From positions 496,001-560,000 of the forward strand of contig NZ_CP144125.1 in NCBI RefSeq assembly GCF_036429475.1: a stretch of DNA of 64,000 nucleotides, given 5' to 3'. Shown here piece by piece: positions 25,788 through 35,173 of the stretch. The position numbers and the translations under genes were made by a program. How positions within the stretch are numbered: position 1 is the first letter of the stretch; the number at the start of each line of letters is the position of its first letter. This stretch comes from Halalkalicoccus sp. CGA53 (GTDB taxonomy: Archaea > Halobacteriota > Halobacteria > Halobacteriales > Halalkalicoccaceae). Under the pieces are notes generated by a model. The model was not told the DNA's origin. It saw only the letters and a program-made list of their open reading frames with translations, and made no database searches.

Positions 25788-28673
25788 ATGGAGTACGACC
25801 CGCAGGACCTCGAAGAGCGGTGGCGGGCGCGGTGGGCCGAGGAGGGCCGCTACGAGCCCGATCCCGGCGAGGGAGAGGGTGCGGAACCGGGTTCCGCGGA
25901 CGGCCGAGCGCCGGACGAACGAGAGAAGACGTTCGTCACGGTTCCGTATCCGTATCCGAGCGGCGGGATGCACATCGGCCACGCCCGGACGTACACGGTA
26001 CCGGACGTCTACGCCAGGTACCGGAGAGCGCGGGGCGACAGCGTCCTCTTCCCGATCGCCTGGCACGTCACCGGGACGCCGATCGTCGGCGCGGTCGAGC
26101 GCCTGAAGAAGGGCGAGGCCGCCCAGATGGAGTCGCTCCAGCAGGCGTTCGGCGTCCCCGATTCGGACCTCGAGTCGCTGGAGACGCCGATGGGCTACGC
26201 GCGGTACTTCATTGAGGAGGCCGAGTCGAGCTACAAGCGAGGGATGCAGTCGCTCGGTCTCTCGATCGACTGGCGCCGGGAGTTCACGACGAACGACGAG
26301 CGGTACTCTCGGTTCATCACCTGGCAGTACGAGACCCTGCGGGAACGGGGGCTGCTGGAGAAGGGGCTTCATCCCGTCAAGTACTGCACGGAACAGGAGA
26401 ACCCGGTCACGACCCACGACCTGCTCGAGGGCGAGGAGGTCGAGTACCAGGAGTACACGCTGGTGAAGTTCCAGGCGGGGGACCGGGTCTTCCCGATGGC
26501 GACGCTGCGCCCGGAGACCGTCCGGGGAGTGACGAACGCGTTCGTCAACCCCGAGGAGCGCTACGTCGAGGCGATCGTCGACGGCGAACGCTGGGTCGTC
26601 GCCGAGGAGGCCGTCGAGAAGCTCTCGCTGCAGGACCACGACGTGCGGGTCGAACGCGAGGTCGTGGGCGAGGAGCTCGTCGGCGAACGCGTCGAGAACC
26701 CGGTGACCGGCGACGAGCTCACGATCCTCCCCGCGGGATTCGTCGATCCCGACAGCGGCAGCGGCGTCGTCATGTCGGTACCGGCCCACAGCCCCGACGA
26801 CTACGTCGCCCTCCGGGAGGTGAAGGACGACCCCGAGCGGCTCTACGAGTACGGGATCGGCACCGAGGAGGTCGAGGGGATCGAGCCGATCCCGATCCTC
26901 TCGATCGAGGGCTACGGCGAGATACCCGCGAGGGACGCCGTCGAGGAGGCGGAGATCACCGACAGCGACGACCCGCGGCTCGCCGAGATCACGAAGGAGC
27001 TCTACACGCGTGAGTTCCACGCCGGCCAGCTTTTCGATGCCTACGGCGAGTTCGGGGGGAGGGTCGTCGAAGAGGTTCGCGAGGAGCTGGCGGCGAGCTA
27101 CCGGGAGGAGGGCGCCTTCGACGCGATGTACGACTTCCCGGAGCCGGTGGTCTCGCGTGCCGGCGGGAAGGTCGTCGTCGCCTACCAGGACACCTGGTTT
27201 CTCCGGTACAACGACCCCCAGTGGCGCGAGAAGACCCACCGTGCGGTCGACCGGCTGGACGCCATCCCGGAGAACACCAGAGAGCAGTACGACCACACGA
27301 TCGACTGGCTGAACGAGTGGCCCTGCATCCGGAACTACGGGCTGGGAACCAGGCTCCCGTGGGACGACGAGTTCGTCATCGAACCCCTGTCGGACTCGAC
27401 GATCTACATGGCCTACTACACGATCGCCCACCGCCTGTCCGAGATCCCCCCAGAGGAGCTCGATCGCGAGTTCTTCGACGCGCTGTTCTACGGGGCCGAC
27501 GCGGTGGAAGAGCCCGACGAGCGGGCGCTCTCGCTCCGCGAGGAGTGGTCGTACTGGTACCCGGTCGACTACCGGTGTTCGGGCAACGACCTGGTGCCGA
27601 ACCACCTCACGTTCTTCCTATACCACCACGCCGAACTGTTCGACGAGCCGGAGTGGCCCGGCGGCATCACCGTGATGGGGATGGGCCTGCTCGAGGGCGA
27701 GAAGATGAGCTCCTCGAAGGGTCACGTGGTGCTGCCGGGTGATGCGATCGGCGAGTACGGCGCCGACACCGTTCGCTTCTTCCTGATGAACTCCGCCGAG
27801 CCGTGGCAGGACTACGACTGGCGCGCGGAGGAGGTCGAGAGCACGCGACGGGGACTCGAACGGTTCTGGAATCGGGCGGAAGAGCTCATCGACGGTCCCG
27901 AGGGGACACGCGATCTGGAGCGGATCGACCGCTGGCTGCTCGCGAAGCTCCAGGAGACGGTGCACGAGGTCACGGAGGCGATGGAACGCTTCGAGACGCG
28001 GACCGCGAGCCAGGCGGCCTTCTACAACTTCGAGGAGCACCTGCGGTGGTACCGACGGCGAACGGACCTCGACCGGCCCGGCGCGCGCTGGACGCTCGGA
28101 CACGTCCTGGAGACGCGGCTGCGTCTGCTCGCACCGGTGGTCCCGTTCATGGCGAACGATCTCCACGAGCGGCTGACCGGCGAGCCGGCGGAGGCCGCGC
28201 CGTGGCCCGAGGGAGAGAGCGAGTTCGAGAGCGAGACGGTACAGGCCGAGGAGTCGCTGGTCGCCTCGCTCACCGACGACGTCGCGGAGGTCGCGAGCGT
28301 CACCGGGAAGAGTCCCGAAAGAATCGACGTCTACGTCGCCGCCGACTGGAAGCAGGAGGTGTTCGAGGAGGTCGTCGAGACGGGTCCCGACGTGGGGAGG
28401 GTGATGGGCGAGGTGATGAGTGAGCCCGACCTGCGAGAGCGCGGTGACGAGGTGAACCAGCTCGTGCAGGAGCTCGTCGAGGTCGTCCGCGGGCGATCGG
28501 ACGAGGAGCTCGCGACGCTCGTCTCGCTCCCGGAAGGGGAGGTCTACGCCGAGGCACGCGAGTTCTTCGAACGCGAGTTCGACGCGGCTGTCCGGATCGT
28601 GAGCGAAGAGGAGACCGACGACGAGAAGGCGGGGCAGGCCCGACCGCTCCGTCCGGCGATCAGGCTCTCCTAG
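25788..28673 (+). CDS. leuS: Leucyl-tRNA synthetase, archaeal type
   Basis: A 961-residue class Ia synthetase charging tRNA-Leu. The HIGH-type motif is PYPSGGMHIGHARTY near residues 58-72 and the KMSKS-type motif is LLEGEKMSSSKGH near residue 640. Between them the CP1 editing domain is visible, with a Thr-rich MATLRPETVRGVTN motif for hydrolysing mischarged tRNA. The C-terminal anticodon-binding domain (VEVVRGRSDEELATLVSL) is of archaeal type. A TATA-like CTTTTAGC at 25759-25766 lies about 25 bases before the ATG, so the mRNA is leaderless. Length is within the haloarchaeal range. The upstream 140 bases hold no gene. Confidence 0.97.
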   Translation: MEYDPQDLEERWRARWAEEGRYEPDPGEGEGAEPGSADGRAPDEREKTFVTVPYPYPSGGMHIGHARTYTVPDVYARYRRARGDSVLFPIAWHVTGTPIVGAVERLKKGEAAQMESLQQAFGVPDSDLESLETPMGYARYFIEEAESSYKRGMQSLGLSIDWRREFTTNDERYSRFITWQYETLRERGLLEKGLHPVKYCTEQENPVTTHDLLEGEEVEYQEYTLVKFQAGDRVFPMATLRPETVRGVTNAFVNPEERYVEAIVDGERWVVAEEAVEKLSLQDHDVRVEREVVGEELVGERVENPVTGDELTILPAGFVDPDSGSGVVMSVPAHSPDDYVALREVKDDPERLYEYGIGTEEVEGIEPIPILSIEGYGEIPARDAVEEAEITDSDDPRLAEITKELYTREFHAGQLFDAYGEFGGRVVEEVREELAASYREEGAFDAMYDFPEPVVSRAGGKVVVAYQDTWFLRYNDPQWREKTHRAVDRLDAIPENTREQYDHTIDWLNEWPCIRNYGLGTRLPWDDEFVIEPLSDSTIYMAYYTIAHRLSEIPPEELDREFFDALFYGADAVEEPDERALSLREEWSYWYPVDYRCSGNDLVPNHLTFFLYHHAELFDEPEWPGGITVMGMGLLEGEKMSSSKGHVVLPGDAIGEYGADTVRFFLMNSAEPWQDYDWRAEEVESTRRGLERFWNRAEELIDGPEGTRDLERIDRWLLAKLQETVHEVTEAMERFETRTASQAAFYNFEEHLRWYRRRTDLDRPGARWTLGHVLETRLRLLAPVVPFMANDLHERLTGEPAEAAPWPEGESEFESETVQAEESLVASLTDDVAEVASVTGKSPERIDVYVAADWKQEVFEEVVETGPDVGRVMGEVMSEPDLRERGDEVNQLVQELVEVVRGRSDEELATLVSLPEGEVYAEAREFFEREFDAAVRIVSEEETDDEKAGQARPLRPAIRLS

Positions 28674-28718
28674 CGGCCCCGAGAGAACCGTTATTCCCGT
28701 CCGTGCCCTCTCGCAGGT

Positions 28719-28943
28719 ATGAGCGAGACGACCGAGGACCCGTCGGCCGCGAAGAAGGCACTCCGGACCGTGACCCCACCCTACCGGGGGCGGCCGGACG
28801 CGGAGATGACCGCCGTCGGCGCGGTCTATTTCCTCACGCTGTTGATCCTGCTCGTGCCGCTGTTGCCGTTCCTGCTCGTCGGCTGGCTGCTGCTGAAGCT
28901 CTTCGGCGCGGTCGACCGGAAGCTATCGAGCGCCTTCGAGTGA
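28719..28943 (+). CDS. Small membrane protein of unknown function
   Basis: A 74-residue protein with a soluble start (MSETTEDPSAAKKALRTVTPPYRGRPD) and a long hydrophobic stretch at about 33-60 (GAVYFLTLLILLVPLLPFLLVGWLLL) that makes one or two membrane helices. It ends with a short charged tail (VDRKLSSAFE). I do not know the function. The TVTPPYRGRPDAEM segment looks conserved-like and could help a search. It lies 45 bases after leuS and is convergent with the next gene. Confidence 0.65.
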   Translation: MSETTEDPSAAKKALRTVTPPYRGRPDAEMTAVGAVYFLTLLILLVPLLPFLLVGWLLLKLFGAVDRKLSSAFE

Positions 28944-28963
28944 GCGATCGCGGTTCACGCGAG

Positions 28964-29176
28964 TCACCGCCGGATCCGCTTCGCGACGCGGTAGACCGCG
29001 TGAACGGCCAGCGAGTTCGTCGCGACACTCGAGAGTAACAGAAAGCGGTTGCGTCGATCGCGCCACGTCGATGCGTCCTCGTCGTCGTCCGTTCTGAGCG
29101 CCGAGAGCTGTGAAACCGCGGCCCCGATCCAGCCACACAGCGCGAGCAGCGCGAGCGATCGTCCGATCCGTACCAT
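28964..29176 (-). CDS. Small hydrophobic protein of unknown function
   Basis: A 70-residue protein with a first hydrophobic segment (LALLALCGWIGAAVSQL), a charged loop (RTDDDEDASTWRDRRNR), and a second segment (FLLLSSVATNSLAVHAVY), ending with basic residues. Two membrane helices with an acidic turn are likely. I do not recognise the family. A stop-to-start gap of about 100 bases separates it from the OCD-family gene upstream on the same strand. Confidence 0.5.
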   Translation of the reverse strand: MVRIGRSLALLALCGWIGAAVSQLSALRTDDDEDASTWRDRRNRFLLLSSVATNSLAVHAVYRVAKRIRR

Positions 29177-29253
29177 AGATACAGCACGTGCTCCCGTGAC
29201 ATAGTTCGTGTGCTCGGCGGTCGGACGTGGGGTGAGAGACGGCCACGACCTCG

Positions 29254-29275
29254 TACGGACGTACAGCAGTCCGTA
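29254..29275 (-). terminator. TACGGAC inverted repeat directly after the OCD-family stop codon
   Basis: TACGGAC (29254-29260) and GTCCGTA (29269-29275) are perfect 7-base arms with an 8-base loop. On the minus strand it begins right after the TGA stop, reading TGATACGGAC. The same TGATACGGAC start is seen at the end of glmM (52656-52665). This looks like a 3'-end hairpin, and perhaps a family of them. See the related finding. Confidence 0.5.
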
Positions 29276-30259
29276 TCAGACGCCGAGTAAGTCGAACGGG
29301 GTGCCGTTGTCGTTCTCGTCTGCGTGCTCGTAGACGACGTGGGCGGCGGCGACGTCCTGGATCGCGAGCCCCGTCGAGTCGAAGACCGAGATCCCGTCGC
29401 CCTCCGCGCGACCCTCCCGGTCGCCGACGACGATCTGGCCGATCTCCGCGTCGATGTCCGAATCGTCGATCTCGCCCGCGTTCCACGGGACGTTGATCTC
29501 GCCGGAGTGCGTCGTCTGCTCGTAGTCGTCGATCACGAGCCGTCCCTCTCGCAGCACCGCCGCCTCGAGTTCCTGTTTCCCCGCCGCGTCCGCGCCCATC
29601 GCGTTGACGTGGGTGTGGGGGCCGAGATCCGAGAGCGAGACGATCGGCTCCCGTACCGGGGTCACCGTCGAGAGCACGTCGCAGGCAGCCGCCTCGGCGA
29701 TCGACCCGCCGCGGACGTCGAACTCGTCGGCGAACGCCGAGACGAACGCCTCCACCCGGGCGTCGTCGAGGTCGCTCACGACGACCTTCTCGATCGGCCT
29801 GACCTCGCGTATCGCCTCCAGCTGGGTGTACGCCTGGACGCCCGCGCCGACGATCCCGAGACTCGTCGCGCCCTCGACCGCGAGGTGGTCGGTGGCGACG
29901 GCCGCCGCCGCGCCGGTCCGCTGCATCGTCAGTTCGGTGCCGTCCATGATCGCGAGCGGGAACGCGGTCTCCGGGTCGGAGTAGATCATCGTCCCCATCA
30001 CCGTCGGGAGCTCTCGCTGAGCGTTGTCCGGGTGGACGTTCACCCACTTCACGCCCGCGGCGTCCCAGTCTCCCGCCTCTAGGTACGCCGGCATCGAGCG
30101 GAAGTCGCCGTTGTACTGCGGGAGCTCGATGTAGGACTTCGGCGGCATCTGGGCGTCGCCGCGCTCGTAGGCGGCGAAGGCGTCCTCGATCGCCGGGATC
30201 AGCGTCGCCATCGGCGCGTTCTCGGCGACGTCGTCGCCCGACAGCAAAAGCGTCTGCAT
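29276..30259 (-). CDS. Ornithine cyclodeaminase/alanine dehydrogenase family protein
   Basis: A 327-residue NAD-binding enzyme of the OCD/mu-crystallin family. Substrate-side motifs are KWVNVHPDNAQRELPTVMGTM and IMDGTELTMQRTGAAAAVAT. The NAD motif is SLGIVGAGVQAYTQLEAI, and NAMGADAAGKQELE near residue 225 carries the usual GADxxGKxEL block. Archaeal members include alanine dehydrogenases and ornithine cyclodeaminases; the sequence does not settle the substrate. A TATA-like AACTAAGTAC near 30281-30293 lies about 25-30 bases before its ATG. It follows katE on the same strand, with 44 bases between. Confidence 0.9.
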   Translation of the reverse strand: MQTLLLSGDDVAENAPMATLIPAIEDAFAAYERGDAQMPPKSYIELPQYNGDFRSMPAYLEAGDWDAAGVKWVNVHPDNAQRELPTVMGTMIYSDPETAFPLAIMDGTELTMQRTGAAAAVATDHLAVEGATSLGIVGAGVQAYTQLEAIREVRPIEKVVVSDLDDARVEAFVSAFADEFDVRGGSIAEAAACDVLSTVTPVREPIVSLSDLGPHTHVNAMGADAAGKQELEAAVLREGRLVIDDYEQTTHSGEINVPWNAGEIDDSDIDAEIGQIVVGDREGRAEGDGISVFDSTGLAIQDVAAAHVVYEHADENDNGTPFDLLGV

Positions 30260-30303
30260 GGGGCAACTATTGCGATGGAGTACTTAGTTCCACCTGAACC
30301 ACG

Positions 30304-32565
30304 CTACGCGGGGACCTGCGCCTCCTCGCGGTCCCAGTGCCGGTGGACGCCGATCGCGTCGGCGAACGCCGAGACGAACTCGTCGCCGGCCTCGCCGGCG
30401 GTCACGACGCCGAGCTCCGAGACGAGGTCATCGCCGGTGGAGAGGCGCACACCGGGGAGATCGACCGTTTCGAGCAGGTCGACGCCCTCGGCGAGCGCGG
30501 CGATCGGCTTCTTGTGCTTGAACGCTTCCCGAACGAAGTGGGTGGCGCCACCCTGTTCGGAGAGCGCGTCGACGCTCTCTCGCCCGCCGGGAACGAAGAC
30601 CGCGTCGTACTCGATCGAGGCGGTCATCACGTGGCTCTTGTCGGTCTCGATGGCTCCACCGTTCGCGCCCGTCCGTTCGCCGAGCGTCTTCGAGACGACC
30701 GTGACCTGTGCTCCGCGGTCTTCGAGACCGTCTCGCACGGTCTCGAACTGGTCGGCGTCGACGCCGTCGTCGACCAGGACGGCGACCTGCCGGGACTCGA
30801 TCGTGTCCGTCACCGTGTTCTCCATGCTCAGTGCGGGCGAGCTGTCCTCGTGGTCGGTGTAGTGTTCGCCCGGCTCCTCCGGCGGCTCCACGCCGATCCC
30901 CTCGGCCGCCCGGACCGCGAGGTCGTGGTCGACGTTGTTGAAGATCTCGTAGACCATCCGCTCGCGGACCGCCTCGCTCTCGACGTTCCCGAGTTCGAAG
31001 TGGGTCGCGTCGACGATGTGTTGCTGTTCGGCCTCGGACATACTGTTCCAGAACAGCCGCGCTTGACTGAAGTGGTCCCGGAAGCTCTCGCTTCTGGCGC
31101 GGATCTTCTTGCCCTCGACCTTCTCGGCATGGTGGACGTAGCCGCCCTCCTCCTCGGTCGCCTCGCGGGGATAGTCGTCCTCAAGCGAGTTCGGCGAGTA
31201 GGAGGTCTTTCCCCGGTCGATCGTCTGGCGCATGAAGCCGGCACGCTGGTTGTTGTGGCGTTTCGCGACCGGGCGGTTGATCGGGATCTCGTCCCAGTTG
31301 GCCCCGCCGAAGCGGTTGAGCTGTGTGTCCTGGTACGAGAAGAGCCGCCCCTGGAGCAGCGGGTCGTTCGTGAAGTCGATGCCGGGGACGACGTTGCCGG
31401 GGTGGAACGCCACCTGCTCGGTCTCGGCGAAGAAGTTGTCGATGTTCTCGTTCAGCACCATCTTCCCGATGGTTCGAACGGGGACCTCCTCCTCGGGGAT
31501 GATCTTCGTCGGATCGAGCAGGTCGAAGTCGAAGCGGTCGGCCTCCTCCTCCTCGACGATCTGGACGCCGAGTTCCCACTCGGGGTAGTGGCCGCTCTCG
31601 ATGGCGTCGTAGAGCCCGTTTCGGTTGTAGTCCGAAGCCTTCCCCCAGAGCTTGGTCGTCTCGTCCCAGACCAGCTGGTGGGTACCGTACTTCGGCTTCC
31701 AGTGGAACTTGACGAACCGCGAGTCTCCCTCGTCGTTGACGAACCGGAACGTGTGGACACCGAAGCCCTCCATCATGCGGTACGAGCGGGGCAGCGCACG
31801 GTCCGAGAGTACCCACAGCAGCATGTGCGTCGTCTCGGGCGTCAGCGAGGCGAAGTCCCAGAACGTGTCGTGGGCGGCCGAGGCCTGTGGCGTCCCCGTG
31901 TCGGGTTCCGGCTTGATCGCGTGGACGAGGTCGGGGAACTTGATCGCGTCGTGGATGAAGAAGACCGGCATGTTGTTGCCGACGAGGTCGTAGTTGCCCT
32001 CCTCGGTGTAGAACTTCGTGGCGAAGCCGCGGACGTCCCGAACCGTGTCGCTCGAGCCGCGCGAGCCGACGACGGTGGAGAAACGAACGAAGACGGGCGT
32101 CTTCTGGTCGGGGTCCTGGAGGAACGCCGCCTTCGTCAGCTCCGAGATGTCGTCGTACTCGCCGAGGTCGGGGTCCTCGTACGGCTGGAAGTAGCCGTGG
32201 GCGCCGGTCCCGCGGGCGTGGACGACGCGTTCGGGGATCGACTCGTGATCGAACTGGGTCATCTTCTCCCGGAAGTGGAAGTCCTCCATCAGCGTCGGCC
32301 CGCGCTCGCCGGCTTTCAGCGAGTCGTCGGTGTGGCTCACCCTGACGCCGTGGTCGGTGGTCAGGTGCTCGCCCGCGTGGTCCGCCCTGACCTCGTCGAG
32401 CTGCTCGCGTTTGCTGGTCTCGTCGACGCCCTCGCGCCCGCTGTCGCTCGTCCCGTGGTGCTCCTCATCCTCCTCTGCCTCGCTCGGGCCGTCGACGCTC
32501 CGCCGGTGTTTCGTGGTCCGTTCGCCGATTCCCTCGCCGTCGTCCGTGGTGTCCTCGTCGGTCAT
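30304..32565 (-). CDS. katE: Monofunctional haem catalase, large-subunit (HPII-type)
   Basis: A 753-residue catalase that breaks down hydrogen peroxide. Residues 1-60 are an acidic, Glu/Asp-rich extension. The catalytic histidine is in VVHARGTGAHGYF, the asparagine in LVGNNMPVFFIHD, and the haem tyrosine in LFSYQDTQLNRFGG. The long middle part and the C-terminal glutamine-amidotransferase-like domain (about 575-750, with VAVLVDDGVDADQF and YDAVFVPGGRESVDALSEQGG) are marks of the large-subunit clade. That domain keeps the fold but I see no nucleophile cysteine, as is normal. I take the ATG at 32565; extra upstream sequence looks non-coding. A TATA-like GCTTATTGAG at 32718-32727 lies about 150 bases upstream and suggests a long leader. 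Confidence 0.95.
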   Translation of the reverse strand: MTDEDTTDDGEGIGERTTKHRRSVDGPSEAEEDEEHHGTSDSGREGVDETSKREQLDEVRADHAGEHLTTDHGVRVSHTDDSLKAGERGPTLMEDFHFREKMTQFDHESIPERVVHARGTGAHGYFQPYEDPDLGEYDDISELTKAAFLQDPDQKTPVFVRFSTVVGSRGSSDTVRDVRGFATKFYTEEGNYDLVGNNMPVFFIHDAIKFPDLVHAIKPEPDTGTPQASAAHDTFWDFASLTPETTHMLLWVLSDRALPRSYRMMEGFGVHTFRFVNDEGDSRFVKFHWKPKYGTHQLVWDETTKLWGKASDYNRNGLYDAIESGHYPEWELGVQIVEEEEADRFDFDLLDPTKIIPEEEVPVRTIGKMVLNENIDNFFAETEQVAFHPGNVVPGIDFTNDPLLQGRLFSYQDTQLNRFGGANWDEIPINRPVAKRHNNQRAGFMRQTIDRGKTSYSPNSLEDDYPREATEEEGGYVHHAEKVEGKKIRARSESFRDHFSQARLFWNSMSEAEQQHIVDATHFELGNVESEAVRERMVYEIFNNVDHDLAVRAAEGIGVEPPEEPGEHYTDHEDSSPALSMENTVTDTIESRQVAVLVDDGVDADQFETVRDGLEDRGAQVTVVSKTLGERTGANGGAIETDKSHVMTASIEYDAVFVPGGRESVDALSEQGGATHFVREAFKHKKPIAALAEGVDLLETVDLPGVRLSTGDDLVSELGVVTAGEAGDEFVSAFADAIGVHRHWDREEAQVPA

Positions 32566-32757
32566 GGCTCTCGGAAGCAGCGGCGGTCGGGTCGACCGGG
32601 ATCGTGACGTCACAGCGGCGGCTCGTCGTGACGCAGTCGACGAGTCGTCCCGGGCGTGACGGTGCGGTCGGTGCCACCGCGTGACAACCGTCGTACCGAT
32701 CAACCGGCGGGGTCTCAATAAGCGCACTGCGTTCTCGTGCAGGGCGGGCGGAGCCGT

Positions 32758-33771
32758 TCACCGCGAGCCGGCCTCGACGCGCGGGTCGAGGGACGAGTAC
32801 GCCAGGTCCTGTGCGAGGCTACCGAGGACGCCGGCGACGACGATGACGAACGCGCCGCCGAGCAGGATTGGGAGGTCGCGCGCCCAGATGGCGTCGTAAA
32901 AGAGCAGTCCGAGCCCCGGGATCCCCAACAGTACCTCGATGACGACGACCGAGAGCGCGAGCAGCGCGAACGTCTCGGTGAAGAGCATCGAGACGAGCGG
33001 GATCGCCGCGTTCCGCAGGACGTGTTCCGCGACGGCACGGTCGGTGGCGCCCTTCGCCTGGACGAGTTTCGTGAGGTCGGCGGAGACGTACTCCATCGAG
33101 TACGCCCGGGCGTAGCTCACCACGCCGGCGAGGAGCGTCGAGGCGACGAGGACGACGGGGAGGACGTACTCGAACGCGAACGGGAGCGTCTGTGCGGCCA
33201 GTGGCTCCCCGTCGAGGTAGACCACGACGCCGCGCGAGCGGGCGAACGTCACCCCGATGTCGACGGTCTCGTAGCCGAATGCGTACACCAGCGCGAGCGC
33301 CCCGACCCAGAAGTTCGCGACGCCGAAGGCGAGGTACGCGGCGGTACGTCCGCCCCCGGAGAGCCACGACCGATCGCTCATCGCCGCGTAGAGGCCGATC
33401 CCGACCCCGGCGGCGACCGCAAGCGCCACCGCCGGGAGCACGTAGAGGGCGGTGCGCGCGATCGCCTCGAACACCAATGGGCCCGCAGCCTCGCCGGTTT
33501 CGAACGACTCGCCCCACCGGAGCGTGAGCGTGTCGGCGAGGAAGGTGAGGTACGCCTCGTGGAACGGGCCGTCGAGTCCGCGTTCGGCGAGGTACTGCGC
33601 CTCGATGTCGGAGATCTCCTCCTCAGCGCCGCCCATGCGTGCGGGCCCGGTCTCGCGCGCGAGCGCCCAGTCCCAGGTCTGGGTGAACAGGACGAACAGC
33701 ACGGTGAGGACGCCCCAGAGCGCGACGGCACCGAGGACGAGCCGTCTGAGCAGGAGTCGGCGGAGACTCAC
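32758..33771 (-). CDS. dppB: Peptide/nickel-type ABC transporter permease (DppB type)
   Basis: A 337-residue membrane subunit with about six helices: a first helix near 11-30 (LVLGAVALWGVLTVLFVLF), a periplasmic-side domain to about 95, then helices near 107-130, 144-165, 205-225, 265-290 and 303-325. The EAA loop is visible as the YVSADLTKLVQAKGATDRAVAEHVLRNAAIPLVS segment, where it contacts the ATPases. It starts with GTG at 33771, preceded by a GGTGA ribosome site. It is transcribed away from the partner permease dppC, which is unusual, since these two are normally in tandem. A TATA-like TTTTTATACG sits at 33826-33836. Confidence 0.88.
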   Translation of the reverse strand: MSLRRLLLRRLVLGAVALWGVLTVLFVLFTQTWDWALARETGPARMGGAEEEISDIEAQYLAERGLDGPFHEAYLTFLADTLTLRWGESFETGEAAGPLVFEAIARTALYVLPAVALAVAAGVGIGLYAAMSDRSWLSGGGRTAAYLAFGVANFWVGALALVYAFGYETVDIGVTFARSRGVVVYLDGEPLAAQTLPFAFEYVLPVVLVASTLLAGVVSYARAYSMEYVSADLTKLVQAKGATDRAVAEHVLRNAAIPLVSMLFTETFALLALSVVVIEVLLGIPGLGLLFYDAIWARDLPILLGGAFVIVVAGVLGSLAQDLAYSSLDPRVEAGSR

Positions 33772-33886
33772 CGCGCGTCACCGGGTTCGGAGGTCATCGA
33801 TCGACCTCGGCTTCTCGCCCCCGGCGTATAAAAATTCAGCTACGAAAACACTTATCACGACACTCCGTCTCGGCGCGAACGTTCAC

Positions 33887-35173
33887 ATGGACGAGGAGGG
33901 CGGGCCGTCCGGTCGGCGGACGGACGGCGGTGAGGGCCCGTTCGGGAGGACGTCCCCGGACGACGGAGACGTCGCCCGGTTCGAGCGGATCGACTGGGAG
34001 GCGATCGAGGGCCGACGACGGCCGGTTCGCCCGGAGCGGGCGGTACTCGCGGTCGGCCTCTTCGCGCTCTCTGCGATCACCCTCTACGACCGGTACGTCG
34101 CGGGCGTCTACCTCGTCGGAACGTGGAACGTCACGCCGGTCGACTGGCTCTTCCTCCTCGCGCTCGTCGTCCTTCTCGCCTACGGGGTCGTTCCGGCGGT
34201 ACGGAACCGCCGGGCGGTGCGTCGGGTCGTACGACGGCTTCGCTCGCGACCGCTCGCCGCGACGAGCCTCTCGTACCTCGGGCTCTTCATCCTCGTCGGG
34301 CTGTTCGGACCCGGCCTGGTCGGGAGCCCGACGCTCGACCCTGGTGTCCAGTACCTCCCGCCAGTCGGAGAGACGGTGCCCGCCTCCGCGACGAGTGACT
34401 GCCTCGGCGGGATCACCGGTGAGGGGTTCGATCGGATCTGTCACGGCAGCTGGGAGCACCCCCTCGGGACGAACCACCGGGGTCACGACGTGGTCCACCT
34501 CCTCGTTCTCGGCGCGCGGACCGCACTCACCGTCTCGGTCGTCGCGGTCGGCCTCGTCGTACCGCTCGCGACGCTCGTCGGGGTCGCCGCCGCCACCTAC
34601 GGGGGGTGGGTCGACGCCCTCCTGATGGCCTACGTCGACCTCCAGCTCTCGGTGCCCGCCCTCGTCATCTACTTCGTCTTCATGTTCTACCTCGGGCCGT
34701 CGCTGTTCCTCCTCCTCGTGGTCTTCGGCCTGCTCAGCTGGGGCGGCATCGCGCGGCTGGTCAGGAGCGAGGTGCTCCAGCGTCGCGAGGAGGGCTACGT
34801 CCTCGTCTCGCGGGGCGCCGGCGCGAGCAGGGCCTACGTCGCGAAGGCGCACCTGCTCCCGAACGTGACGAACACGGTCGTCCCCGCCGTGTTCCACCTC
34901 GTCCCGGTGTTGATCCTCACCGAGGCGGGGATCGCCTTCCTCGGGTTCGAGGACGCACGGGCGTACTCGTGGGGCGAGACGATCGCCGACGGCCTCGGTC
35001 AGACCGTCTCCGCGGGCAGCCCCGCCGACCGCTTTCACAACCTCGCGATCACCCCGCTCGAGGTCTGGTGGGTCTCCGCCATACCCGCAGCACTGCTCGC
35101 GCTGACGCTGGTCGCGTTCAAACTGGCGGGCGACGGGATCCGCGACGCGCTCGACCCGCGGGGTGAGCGATGA
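33887..35173 (+). CDS. dppC: Peptide/nickel-type ABC transporter permease (DppC type)
   Basis: A 428-residue membrane subunit. It has a soluble acidic N-terminus of about 45 residues, an additional pair of helices near 53-70 and 85-105 before the core (RAVLAVGLFALSAITLY; VDWLFLLALVVLLAYGVVP), then the usual permease domain: LSYLGLFILVGLFGPGL, ALTVSVVAVGLVVPLATLVG, a helix bundle and the EAA loop RSEVLQRREEGYVLVSRGAGASRAYVAKAHLLPNV. The HPLGTNHRGHDVVHLL region matches the HPLGTD.. motif of the family. Its stop overlaps dppD by four bases. A TATA-like CACTTATCAC (33846-33855) fits a short leader. Confidence 0.9.
   Translation: MDEEGGPSGRRTDGGEGPFGRTSPDDGDVARFERIDWEAIEGRRRPVRPERAVLAVGLFALSAITLYDRYVAGVYLVGTWNVTPVDWLFLLALVVLLAYGVVPAVRNRRAVRRVVRRLRSRPLAATSLSYLGLFILVGLFGPGLVGSPTLDPGVQYLPPVGETVPASATSDCLGGITGEGFDRICHGSWEHPLGTNHRGHDVVHLLVLGARTALTVSVVAVGLVVPLATLVGVAAATYGGWVDALLMAYVDLQLSVPALVIYFVFMFYLGPSLFLLLVVFGLLSWGGIARLVRSEVLQRREEGYVLVSRGAGASRAYVAKAHLLPNVTNTVVPAVFHLVPVLILTEAGIAFLGFEDARAYSWGETIADGLGQTVSAGSPADRFHNLAITPLEVWWVSAIPAALLALTLVAFKLAGDGIRDALDPRGER

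Noticed and set aside
30337-32607. Plus-strand open frame opposite katE
   Set aside because: Shadow frame with no recognisable domain; katE on the other strand has intact haem and catalytic motifs.
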